From assembly GCF_001238295.1 (NCBI RefSeq), contig NZ_LGXZ01000007.1, positions 62,001-126,000 of the forward strand: a stretch of DNA of 64,000 nt. Reading direction: 5' to 3'. The position numbers and the translations under genes were made by a program. Below, piece after piece: positions 54,721 through 62,925 of the stretch (positions are counted from its first letter, which is position 1; each line of letters starts with the position of its first letter). The notes under the pieces were generated by a model that saw only the letters and a program-made list of their open reading frames with translations, searched no databases and was not told where the DNA came from. Source of the DNA: Ruegeria sp. 6PALISEP08. Its GTDB lineage: Bacteria > Pseudomonadota > Alphaproteobacteria > Rhodobacterales > Rhodobacteraceae.

Positions 54721-55098
54721 ATGATCCGTCACATCCGAACCAGCCGAAACCGCGACTCGACCATTCCACTGATCAATGTCGTTTTCCTGATACTGGTCTT
54801 TTTCCTGATCGCGGGCACAATAGCGCCACCACTGGACCCCGACTTGGATTTGGTGAACACCGCTGATCTTGAAGGTCGCGAACCACCGGATGCACTTGTC
54901 CTGCATCAGGACGGGGCATTGAGCTTTCGTGGCAGGCCGATAGATGCCGAAACCTTCATGGCAAATCATGACACTGGGCCTGTTCGGATCATTCCGGACA
55001 GGAACGCGTCCGCGCCGCGATTGATGGAGATCACCAGCAGTCTGCGACGGTTAGGGGCGGCTTCGGTATTTCTGGTGACCGAGCAGGCGCTCGAATGA
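54721..55098 (+). CDS. exbD: ExbD/TolR-family protein (second copy)
   Basis: 125 residues. Membrane helix at about 14-34. At the site of the usual PLIDV Asp it reads STIPLINVVFLILVFFLI, so Asp is replaced by Asn, which may abolish proton coupling in this copy. The periplasmic domain is normal length. ATGA overlap with the tonB-like gene. Confidence 0.9.
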   Translation: MIRHIRTSRNRDSTIPLINVVFLILVFFLIAGTIAPPLDPDLDLVNTADLEGREPPDALVLHQDGALSFRGRPIDAETFMANHDTGPVRIIPDRNASAPRLMEITSSLRRLGAASVFLVTEQALE

Positions 55099-56228
55099 TC
55101 AGGCGGTCTTTATTCGTCGCATTCCTTGCGATTTCGATTTCAGTTCTGGCTCATTTCCTCGGCCTAAGTATGACGGTACCAAGCTTGTCAAACCCGCGTC
55201 CAAGTGAAAGCCGCACGGACTCAGTCGAGTTGAGCAACAGCTTCGAAGAGTTTGCTGATACCGCGATTGAACCAGTTCAGCCAAAACCGGCTGAGGCCCC
55301 GCTCCCTCCTGAAGAACCACCGATCGAGCCACAAGAGGCCGAGATCCCCACAAGCGACGCCCGTGTTGCGTCACCCGACCCGCAACAGACATATGCGCCG
55401 GACACCGGCTCTTCGACGATCATTCAGCCGAGGGCACCCGACGAGGCAGTCACTGAACCTGTGGACCAGAGCGCGGACGACACGGGTGAAGATGCCGAAG
55501 GTCAAACCGCGGCGTCCGATCCCGTCACCGAAACGCCAGAGGCTCCGCCGAGCGAAGAGGTCGATCCGGTCGAACCTTCATCTGCCGAAGAACCGGTGTC
55601 CGAGGAACAGCTTGCCGCACTTCCGCCCGAGCTGTCTCCGGTCGTCCCGGAAGACATTCAAACTCAAGAACCCGTCACACCAGATGCGGCCCCGGAATCT
55701 TCAGAAGAAGATGCGGTGCTGCCCGCACCTGAAACAGAGACCAGCGAGTCCGAGCAGGCCGTGGTCTCGTCGCTGCGGCCCCGCCCGCCGAACCGCGATC
55801 CACAAGCGGCACTTCCCAGAGCACTTGACCGGTTCAACAATTTTGACAACCTGCGCTTTCCAGAGCAGACAATCGAGTCGCCCCTCACCGCTTATCGAAG
55901 AGAAGGTGTGGACGTCTTCCGGCAAAACAGGGGCAGCACCCGTTCCGGGGGGCGCGGGCCGGGCAACTCGGATTCAACGAACTATGCTGGCCAGGTTCTG
56001 GTTCACTTGAACCGCGCGCCACTCGTCTATGTCGCGGCTCGCGGCTATGCGCGCGTGTTCTTTGAGATCAGCCCCGACGGCAGTTTGGCATGGGTAGATG
56101 TAGTTGAAAGTTCCGGCTCGCCAGATATAGAACGCGCCGCCAAGGAACAGGTCCGGACCGCTGCCCCCTTTCCCCGCCCTCCAGGCGGTGTCAGCCGAAA
56201 ACTGTCCTTCTATTACCAGATCAGGTGA
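55095..56228 (+). CDS. tonB: TonB-family energy transducer
   Basis: 377 residues. One N-terminal membrane helix (about 7-27), a long Pro/Glu-rich periplasmic spacer (about 40-235) and the TonB C-terminal domain (about 290-377, VYVAARGYARVFFEISPDGSLAWVDVVESSG ... FPRPPGGVSRKLSFYYQI). It couples the ExbBD proton force to outer-membrane receptors. No TonB-dependent receptor gene is in the window. Confidence 0.9.
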   Translation: MIRRSLFVAFLAISISVLAHFLGLSMTVPSLSNPRPSESRTDSVELSNSFEEFADTAIEPVQPKPAEAPLPPEEPPIEPQEAEIPTSDARVASPDPQQTYAPDTGSSTIIQPRAPDEAVTEPVDQSADDTGEDAEGQTAASDPVTETPEAPPSEEVDPVEPSSAEEPVSEEQLAALPPELSPVVPEDIQTQEPVTPDAAPESSEEDAVLPAPETETSESEQAVVSSLRPRPPNRDPQAALPRALDRFNNFDNLRFPEQTIESPLTAYRREGVDVFRQNRGSTRSGGRGPGNSDSTNYAGQVLVHLNRAPLVYVAARGYARVFFEISPDGSLAWVDVVESSGSPDIERAAKEQVRTAAPFPRPPGGVSRKLSFYYQIR

Positions 56229-56281
56229 TCCGACGGCTGTGTCAGAAGTGCTCGCTCACTCAAGAGCTAAATCTGGGCGTA

Positions 56282-57097
56282 TCACGTCTGTGCGGGTGAA
56301 ACAGCGCGTTGATAGAGATGCCATGTGGTGTGACCAAGGATCGGCAGTGTGAAGATCAGGCCCAGAAATGCCGGTATCAGCGACACCAGCATGGTGAAGG
56401 AGATGATCGCCGCCCAACTGAGCATGACCACCGGGTTTTCTGTGACGACACGAACAGAGGTGAGCATGGCAGAAACGAAATTGGTTTCCCGATCAAGCAG
56501 CATGGGCATGGCAATAACAGTCACCGAGAACAGCGCAGCCGACAAAAATGCGCCGACGCAGGTACCAACAGCAAGAAAGGTCCAGCCCTGAGGTGTAAAG
56601 AAAACCGTGTTGAGAAACCCCTCAAAATTCGAAAAGGACGCGTTCTGCAGGATGATCGCCAGCCAAAGTCGAATTTGGTAAACCCAAACCCAGAAAATGA
56701 ACAGGGTGACAAAAGCCATCCAGCCCATTTCGCGCTTTCGCTGATCGGCCATGACGGTGAGGATTTCAGACCAACCGAAACTCTCGCCGGTTTGTAACCG
56801 GCGACTCATCTCATAAAGCCCGGCGGCGGCAAATGGCGCAACCAGCGGAAAGCCCACTATGGCAGGGATAATCATCCAGATCTTTCCCAGCCACACCAGG
56901 GCCCAAACCAACAGAAATCCAAAGACCGCATAGAACAGCCCGAAAAAGCTGCTCATGATGGGGCGTGCCAGAAAGTCCGAAAAACCGGCTTTCAGCGATG
57001 CGGTGATATCCCCCGCAGTCAGCTTATTGACCTTGGGCATCGCCTGCTGAGGCGTCGTGTTGTCTGGTTGTGTTGACCTTTCGGGCTTGGACGTCAT
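56282..57097 (-). CDS. DUF2189-family integral membrane protein
   Basis: 271 residues from ATG 57097 with GGGAGGA upstream; the longer frame is unlikely. About six hydrophobic segments between residues 48 and 255. The start region ITASLKAGFSDFLARPIMSSFFGLFYAVFG and the segment VAPFAAAGLYEMSRRLQTGE are typical of DUF2189 (cytochrome c oxidase subunit I-like annotations exist for this family, without proven function). Convergent with tonB. Confidence 0.8.
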   Translation of the reverse strand: MTSKPERSTQPDNTTPQQAMPKVNKLTAGDITASLKAGFSDFLARPIMSSFFGLFYAVFGFLLVWALVWLGKIWMIIPAIVGFPLVAPFAAAGLYEMSRRLQTGESFGWSEILTVMADQRKREMGWMAFVTLFIFWVWVYQIRLWLAIILQNASFSNFEGFLNTVFFTPQGWTFLAVGTCVGAFLSAALFSVTVIAMPMLLDRETNFVSAMLTSVRVVTENPVVMLSWAAIISFTMLVSLIPAFLGLIFTLPILGHTTWHLYQRAVSPAQT

Positions 57098-57506
57098 GAC
57101 GCACTCCTCCCAAAGCATGGCATCAGGCTGATTTGGTGGTGAACCAGAAGCCCTTTTTCCGCGATAATTCTGCATCAGACACGCTTCATCGGCAAGGGAG
57201 GAGTATTGTGGCTCTCTTAACTGTCCATTGCATTCTGGCCGCCGGACTACGTCACCGCGAAAAAACCAGGCAGCTCGCGAGGCTGACTGAGCCCCGTCAT
57301 CGTTTGTGCTCGGCTGAAAATACTCTTCTTATGAAGGGTGACGCAGGATGATCCGGTTGGATTCTGAAGAAGCCATTCGATTGCACCCACCCGCTTCAGG
57401 TCCACAACATACGACCGAATTTGTTGCAAAGCTTTGGGCCAGATCTTAGCGAGGAAATGGCCCGCATCGGCAAACATTTGAGGGTCTGCCATTGACCTCA
57501 TTCATA

Positions 57507-57550
57507 GCGGCGAGAAAGCCGTAGGACGTTATCCTCCCCGCCGCGTTTTT
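57507..57550 (+). terminator. Hairpin followed by T run in an intergenic region
   Basis: GCGGCG (57507-57512) pairs with CGCCGC (57539-57544); inside is a small AGGA/TCCT hairpin, and GTTTTT follows. No gene ends just upstream on the plus strand, so it may end a small RNA. The exposed TCCTCCCC string resembles an anti-Shine-Dalgarno motif. Confidence 0.4.
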
Positions 57551-57622
57551 CTATCTTCACTCGGGTGTCTCTTGCCGTGATCAAAAGGAGATCACGGCTG
57601 AGTTTGGGTTCAACCGCGTTTA

Positions 57623-57772
57623 CTAAGCGACGACGTTGAACTCTGTCCCGTAAGGATAACCGGTAATGTTCTCGTTGCCATCTTCAGTGATCACCAGAAC
57701 GTCGCGTTCGCGATAGCCCTCTGCCGCTGGCTGGCCTGCGGCATGGGTTGGCGCACTGCCCGAGTAATCAAG
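57623..57772 (-). pseudogene. C-terminal remnant, possibly of an M24-family enzyme
   Basis: The minus-strand frame reads GYRERDVLVITEDGNENITGYPYGTEFN before a stop at 57623. The VLVTEDGxExIT-like ending resembles M24 (creatinase/prolidase-like) proteins. Upstream the frame is stopped at 57776 and only partly recoverable in another frame. No start or catalytic part remains. The identification is weak. Confidence 0.3.
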
Positions 57773-57926
57773 GGGTCACACTCAAACGCTATGGCCTGAG
57801 ACGAAGAGCGCCCCATGCGCACCCACCGCAGAACAATACCCAGCGACGACCCCTCGCGGCCCGGTCGCACTTCGACAGTGAGGTATCAAAAACCGTGTGA
57901 AGAAACTAATGGGCTTTTCAGCTATG

Positions 57927-58571
57927 TCACTTGAGCGTTGCCATCAGGTTATGAAACTTTTCACCCTGAACTGCCACGTGATCGCGCAGCGCATTTGCCG
58001 TTTCCTCAGGGTTGCCACTGTCCAGCGCGCGCACGATGTTCTCATGCTCGGACATTGACTGATCCATACGGCCCCGAAACCTAAGCTGTTGTCGGCGGAA
58101 GGGTTTGAGCCGTCTGTGCAACTTTGACGCTTCTTGCTCTAGAAACGAGTTGCCGGATTGGTTGTATATGATTTTGTGGAAACGTTCGTTTTCGAGGTAA
58201 TATGTGTCCGGATCAACTGCATCGACGGCCTCCTGACATCTCGCGTTGGCGTCAGTTAGGTCTTTCATTGCTTCATCAGAAATACGCAACGCGGCAAGCC
58301 GACCGCAAGCGGCTTCGAGCTCGGCCATGACTTCGAACATCTCCATCAGTTCTACGGGACCAGGCTGTCTGACAAAGGCACCGCGACGCGGGATCAGGTC
58401 AACCAACCCCGACAAGGCAAGCCTCTGAAATGCTTCTCGAAGTGGTGTTCTGGATACTCCGAATTGCTCTGACAGTTTGACTTCATCCAGACGTTCTCCA
58501 TCCGAAAAGGTACCGTCGAAGATCAACTCTTCAAGGTCCTGAGCGATGGTATCGGCAAGTCTTTGGTCCAT
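57927..58571 (-). CDS. matR: GntR-family (FCD) regulator, probable MatR malonate repressor
   Basis: 214 residues. N-terminal GntR winged HTH (about 8-70, GERLDEVKLSEQFGVSRTPLREAFQRLALSGLV) and a C-terminal FCD domain (about 78-200). Divergent from a TRAP-matA-matB operon, as MatR is in rhizobia. The perfect palindrome TTGTATACAA in the divergent spacer matches the core of the known MatR site. Confidence 0.85.
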   Translation of the reverse strand: MDQRLADTIAQDLEELIFDGTFSDGERLDEVKLSEQFGVSRTPLREAFQRLALSGLVDLIPRRGAFVRQPGPVELMEMFEVMAELEAACGRLAALRISDEAMKDLTDANARCQEAVDAVDPDTYYLENERFHKIIYNQSGNSFLEQEASKLHRRLKPFRRQQLRFRGRMDQSMSEHENIVRALDSGNPEETANALRDHVAVQGEKFHNLMATLK

Positions 58572-58619
58572 AGGATTAGGTTTTACTCACGAATGGGTGA
58601 GAACTCAAGATTTCAAATC

Positions 58620-58629
58620 TTGTATACAA
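58620..58629. promoter_or_regulatory. Probable MatR operator
   Basis: TCTTGTATACAAAA contains the perfect 10-bp palindrome TTGTATACAA. It lies 49 bp upstream of matR and 80 bp upstream of the TRAP binding-protein start. The described rhizobial MatR site has the core TCTTGTATACA, which agrees closely. Confidence 0.65.
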
Positions 58630-58709
58630 AAATGTTGACTTAAAAAACATACTACCCGTATGCTTCTGGTTATCCCCGGCAAGCCCGGGTTGAAAAAGGG
58701 AGGAAAAAA

Positions 58710-59696
58710 ATGAAAGCCATGTTCAAAACAGCCGTCGCTGCTTTGGCGCTTGCATCCGTGGGCACGTTGGGTTCCGCGGAAGAACTGCGCCTGTCGCATC
58801 AGTGGTCGAACAAAGACATCCGACATCAGGTCGCCCAGATCGTTGCGGATGAGGTTGCCGCAGCAGATGTCGATCTGGAGATCAAGATTTTCGGATCGAA
58901 ATCACTGTTCAAACCGCGCGAGCAGTACAAGCCGCTCAGCCGTGGCCAGCTGGACATGACCGTTCTGCCGCTTAGCTATGCCGGTGGACAGCAGCCTGCT
59001 TATAACCTGACTCTGATGCCGGGTCTGGTGAAGAACCATGACCATGCGGCTCGTTTGGCCGCCTCTCCTTTCATGGAAGCGCTGGAAGAAAAGATGGCCG
59101 AGGACGATGTGATGGTTCTGGTCCACGGTTATCTGGCCGGTGGTTTTGCCGGTAAGGACAAATGCATTACCAATCCCAAAGACATAGCGGGCCTGCAAAC
59201 CCGCGCGGCGGGCAAGTCGTTCGAACAGATGCTGGCTGGTGCTGACGCATCAATCGCGTCGATGGCATCGTCAGAAATCTACAACGCCATGCAGACCGGC
59301 GTTCTGCAAGCCGCCAACACGTCGTCGTCTTCCTTCGTCAGCTACCGCATCTACGAGCAGGTTGCCTGCTACACTCCTGCGGGCGAAGTGGCGTTGTGGT
59401 TCATGTACCAGCCGTTGCTGATGAACAAGTCCACCTTTGATGGCCTGAACGAAGAACAGCAGGCCGCCCTGCTGGCTGCCTCGGAAAAAGCAGAGGCCTT
59501 CTATCTGGAAGAAGCCAAGAAACAGGATGCCAACTCGGCCAAGGTCTTTAAAGAAGCCGGCGTCGAAATCGCGGAAATGAGCCCGGAAGATTTCGAAGCA
59601 TGGCGCACACTGGCGCAAGAGACATCCTACAAAGCCTTTGTAGAAGAGGTTCCTGATGGTCAGGACCTGCTGAACAAGGCGCTGGCGGTCGAGTGA
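58710..59696 (+). CDS. TRAP transporter substrate-binding protein (DctP family)
   Basis: 328 residues with GGGAGG upstream. Signal peptide about 1-23 (cleavage near GSA-EE). DctP fold: LRLSHQWSNKD start, FGSKSLFKPREQYKPLSRGQLDM near 50-72, and the substrate-contact Arg in LQTRAAG near 155-161. Given the downstream matA and matB, malonate is the likely ligand; in Sinorhizobium a TRAP system in the same setting (MatPQM) imports malonate. Confidence 0.92.
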   Translation: MKAMFKTAVAALALASVGTLGSAEELRLSHQWSNKDIRHQVAQIVADEVAAADVDLEIKIFGSKSLFKPREQYKPLSRGQLDMTVLPLSYAGGQQPAYNLTLMPGLVKNHDHAARLAASPFMEALEEKMAEDDVMVLVHGYLAGGFAGKDKCITNPKDIAGLQTRAAGKSFEQMLAGADASIASMASSEIYNAMQTGVLQAANTSSSSFVSYRIYEQVACYTPAGEVALWFMYQPLLMNKSTFDGLNEEQQAALLAASEKAEAFYLEEAKKQDANSAKVFKEAGVEIAEMSPEDFEAWRTLAQETSYKAFVEEVPDGQDLLNKALAVE

Positions 59697-59705
59697 CCCC
59701 CACTT

Positions 59706-59729
59706 CCGGGCGGCGTTGCCGTCGCCCGG
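59706..59729 (+). terminator. Hairpin between TRAP binding-protein and permease genes
   Basis: Ten-bp GC stem (one G-T pair) with a TTGC tetraloop. It starts ten bases after the binding-protein stop and has no long T run. Probably lowers permease expression or protects the upstream mRNA. Confidence 0.5.
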
Positions 59730-59799
59730 AACCTGCTTTATCTCATCTGAACTTCTCTGATCTTCAGACTTAATTGCATCTCAATCACAGGAGGCGCAA

Positions 59800-60342
59800 A
59801 TGGCTGGCCACAGCTCTGCCGTTGCTTCCCACACCGGGAACAATCCCTTCCTTCGCTTTGTCGCAGCACTGTCAACTCTGGCGGGTTGGTGTTCGGCAGG
59901 CATGATCGTCGCAGCCGTCGCCATCACCTGTCAGATGATCATCGTGCGCTTTGTCCTGAATGGCTCGACCATCTGGCAGACCGAAGCGGTTATCTATCTT
60001 GTCATCGCCGCCACACTGGTTGGTCTGCCTTATGTGCAGCGTCTGCGCGGGCACGTGAATGTCGACCTGATCCCAATCTCGCTGGCCCCGCGCGCACGGT
60101 TCTTTATGGCGATCCTGACCTCGGTCCTGTCTATCGCCATCATCTCGGTCATGCTGTTCTACGGCTATGAATACTGGCACTTCGCGTGGGAGCGTGGCTG
60201 GAAATCCGACACTGTCTGGGGTGTTCGCCTGTGGATTCCCTACCTGTCCATCCCCGTCGGCTTTGGACTGCTGCTGTTGCAACTGATTGCTGACCTCGTC
60301 GCCGTCCTGCTTGGCATCGATAAACCCTTCGGACTGGAGTAA
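59800..60342 (+). CDS. TRAP transporter small permease (DctQ family)
   Basis: 180 residues with CAGGAGG before the ATG. Four membrane helices (about 18-40, 55-75, 92-115, 137-160) and the DctQ feature WQTEAVIYLVIAATLVGLPYVQRLRGHVNVD near 55-85. Partner of the large permease 5 bp downstream. Confidence 0.92.
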   Translation: MAGHSSAVASHTGNNPFLRFVAALSTLAGWCSAGMIVAAVAITCQMIIVRFVLNGSTIWQTEAVIYLVIAATLVGLPYVQRLRGHVNVDLIPISLAPRARFFMAILTSVLSIAIISVMLFYGYEYWHFAWERGWKSDTVWGVRLWIPYLSIPVGFGLLLLQLIADLVAVLLGIDKPFGLE

Positions 60343-60347
60343 AGTCG

Positions 60348-61664
60348 ATGGACCCTCTTCTGCTCGGCGCTGTAGTCGCCATTGCCACCATTCTCGTTCT
60401 GTTCTCAGGCGTATCGGTCGCTATCGGCCTGCTGATCGTCTCGGCCGGGTTCCTGATCATCTTCGACGGCCCCCGGTCGCTGGAACTGATGCCGGAAATC
60501 CTTTTCGGTAAGCTCGACAACTTCGCCCTGCTCTCGATCCCGATGTTTATCATCATGGGATCCTCCATCGCCTCAACGCGGGCCGGAGCGGACTTGTATG
60601 AAGCACTTGAACGCTGGCTGACCCGTGTTCCGGGCGGTCTCGTTGTCTCGAACCTTGGTGCCTGCGCCCTGTTCGCCGCCATGTCCGGTTCGTCGCCCGC
60701 AACCTGTGCCGCGATCGGCAAGATGGGCATCCCCGAGATGCGCAAGCGCGGCTATCCCGACGGTGTTGCTGCTGGTTCGATCGCTGCAGGCGGTACGCTG
60801 GGCATCCTGATCCCGCCGTCGGTCACCATGATCGTCTACGGTATCGCCACCGAGACATCGATTGGTCGCCTGTTCCTGGCCGGTGTGATCCCAGGCCTGA
60901 TGCTGGTCAGTCTGTTCATGGCCTGGTCGCTGTATTCCACATGGAAATCGGGTGACGCGACCCGACTGGGTTCCGGGAGCTATACATGGGCCGAGCGGTT
61001 CGAGATCCTGCCACGCGTGTTGCCCTTCCTCGGCATCATTCTGGGCGTGCTCTATGCCATGTATGGCGGTATCGCTACGCCGTCGGAAACCGCAGCCGTG
61101 GGCGCCTTGCTCTGCCTGCTGATCGCGATGATCATCTACAAGCTGTGGAACCCAAAGGACATCTGGGTTGTGCTGCGCGACAGCACCAAAGAAAGCGTGA
61201 TGATCCTGTTTATCATCGCCGCCGCCGGTGTGTTTTCGTACATGCTCAGCTCGCTGTTCATCACGCAATCGATTGCCGAATGGATCGGTACGCTGGATGT
61301 GAACCGCTGGATTCTGATGGGTGCGGTCAACGTGTTCCTGCTGATCGCCGGCTTCTTTCTGCCCCCCGTTGCGGTGATCCTGATGGCAGCACCGATCCTG
61401 CTGCCGATCATCACTACCGCTGGCTTCGACCCGATCTGGTTCGCGGTTGTGCTGACCATCAATATGGAGATTGGCCTGATCTCACCCCCTGTCGGCCTGA
61501 ACCTCTATGTGATCAACGGCATCGCGCCCGACATTTCGCTGAAAACCATCCTGACAGGCTCTCTCCCCTTTGTGGCTTGCATGGTGATTGCGATTGTCTT
61601 GCTGTGCCTGTTCCCCGGTCTGGCCACATGGCTGCCTGATATGGTGATGGGAGCGGCGATATGA
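60348..61664 (+). CDS. TRAP transporter large permease (DctM family)
   Basis: 438 residues with about twelve membrane helices. DctM features: FALLSIPMFIIMGSSI near 57-72, SGSSPATCAAIGKMGIPEMRKRGY near 110-133, and AAGGTLGILIPPSVTMIVYGI near 142-162. Sodium-driven uptake with the small permease and binding protein. Overlaps matA by 4 bp. Confidence 0.95.
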   Translation: MDPLLLGAVVAIATILVLFSGVSVAIGLLIVSAGFLIIFDGPRSLELMPEILFGKLDNFALLSIPMFIIMGSSIASTRAGADLYEALERWLTRVPGGLVVSNLGACALFAAMSGSSPATCAAIGKMGIPEMRKRGYPDGVAAGSIAAGGTLGILIPPSVTMIVYGIATETSIGRLFLAGVIPGLMLVSLFMAWSLYSTWKSGDATRLGSGSYTWAERFEILPRVLPFLGIILGVLYAMYGGIATPSETAAVGALLCLLIAMIIYKLWNPKDIWVVLRDSTKESVMILFIIAAAGVFSYMLSSLFITQSIAEWIGTLDVNRWILMGAVNVFLLIAGFFLPPVAVILMAAPILLPIITTAGFDPIWFAVVLTINMEIGLISPPVGLNLYVINGIAPDISLKTILTGSLPFVACMVIAIVLLCLFPGLATWLPDMVMGAAI

Positions 61665-62920
61665 CCCTGCTGGCGGATCTTCTGTCCACCGTGTTCGAGC
61701 GGCGCTACCGCCGCGGCGCGGCGGGCGCGGCCCTGGATGGCCGCCCGCTGACTGAACTGGCCGGCGCGCTGGTTGGGTCCGCCGGGGAAACCTCGGGGCT
61801 GGCTCTGGCCGAGGAAATACTGACCCGGTTCGACGCGCTGGCGGATGACGAAAAGCTGGAGTTCTTCCGCTATCTCGCCACGGCTATGAATATCGACCCC
61901 GATGCGGTGCGGTCATCGCTGGACGCATACGAGCGTGACCCCTCGAAAGCGACCTATCGCAGCTTTGCGGCTGCGGTAGAACCAGCCCGGCAGGAAATGA
62001 TCCGGCGGCTGAACCGCGTACCCGGGGCCACTGGCGCGCTGGTGCAGATGCGCGCCGATCTGCTTCGGCTGGGCGGTAAAGAACCCGAGTTGCAAGCGCT
62101 GGATCTGGATTTCCGGCACCTGTTTGCCAGCTGGTTCAACCGAGGATTTCTGGTCCTACGCCCAATCAACTGGGAAAGCCCAGCGCATATTCTGGAAAAG
62201 ATCATCGCCTACGAGGCAGTGCATGCCATAGACAGCTGGGACGACCTGCGCCGCAGGTTGGAACCCGTAGACCGGCGGTGTTTCGCCTTCTTCCACCCCT
62301 CAATGCCCGACGAACCGCTGATCTTCGTCGAAGTCGCACTGAACAGCGGCATTCCGGGATCGGTCCAGGCTCTGCTCGCCGAAGACCGTGACCCGATGCC
62401 GGAGGATCAGGCCGACACGGCGGTGTTTTACTCCATTTCCAACTGTCAGGCGGGCCTTGCCAGCATCTCATTCGGAAATTCGTTGATAAAACAGGTAGCT
62501 TCGGATCTGGCAGCAGAATTGTCGGGGCTGAAAACCTTCGTCACCCTTTCGCCCATTCCGGGTCTGACCAAATGGCTCTCAGAAAAGGGTTTCAAATGGG
62601 ATGTCGAACAGCCTGACCAGATGAAGGCGCTGGCGGCACATTATCTGCTGAACGTCAAAAGCAGGGGCAATATGCCGTTCGACCCGGTAGCCCGGTTTCA
62701 TCTGGGCAATGGCGCGCTGGTCCACGCGGTTCATGCCGATGCCGATATCTCGGAAAAGGGGCGGGCGCAGTCCGGCGGCACCATGGTCAACTATCTGTAT
62801 GACCTGTCCCGCGTTTCCCAAAACCACGAGCAATTCGCCAATACCCGCGAGGTGATCGCTTCAGCCGAGGCAAAATCCCTCGCTGCGTCCGCCTCTCTCA
62901 CCATGACACAAGAAAGGTAA
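61661..62920 (+). CDS. matA: Malonyl-CoA decarboxylase
   Basis: 419 residues. MCD domain layout: helical N-terminal part (about 1-150) and an acetyltransferase-like C-terminal part. Conserved stretches FFHPSMPDEPLIFVEVAL near 208-225, ISNCQAGLASISFGN near 264-278, LSPIPGLTKWL near 297-307, and the likely catalytic His in VARFHLGNGALVH near 345-357. Converts malonyl-CoA to acetyl-CoA and CO2. Overlaps the DctM-type gene and precedes matB by 5 bp. Confidence 0.93.
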   Translation: MTLLADLLSTVFERRYRRGAAGAALDGRPLTELAGALVGSAGETSGLALAEEILTRFDALADDEKLEFFRYLATAMNIDPDAVRSSLDAYERDPSKATYRSFAAAVEPARQEMIRRLNRVPGATGALVQMRADLLRLGGKEPELQALDLDFRHLFASWFNRGFLVLRPINWESPAHILEKIIAYEAVHAIDSWDDLRRRLEPVDRRCFAFFHPSMPDEPLIFVEVALNSGIPGSVQALLAEDRDPMPEDQADTAVFYSISNCQAGLASISFGNSLIKQVASDLAAELSGLKTFVTLSPIPGLTKWLSEKGFKWDVEQPDQMKALAAHYLLNVKSRGNMPFDPVARFHLGNGALVHAVHADADISEKGRAQSGGTMVNYLYDLSRVSQNHEQFANTREVIASAEAKSLAASASLTMTQER

Positions 62921-62925
62921 ACTTC

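Larger units (their letters stand above)
57098..57926. other. Long non-coding stretch with gene debris
   Basis: 829 bp without an intact gene. It holds the upstream region of the DUF2189 gene, a possible small RNA or terminator around 57507-57550, and a peptidase-like C-terminal remnant at 57623-57772 (both listed separately). A frame at 57247-57501 (minus strand) has no homology I recognise. Confidence 0.4.
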
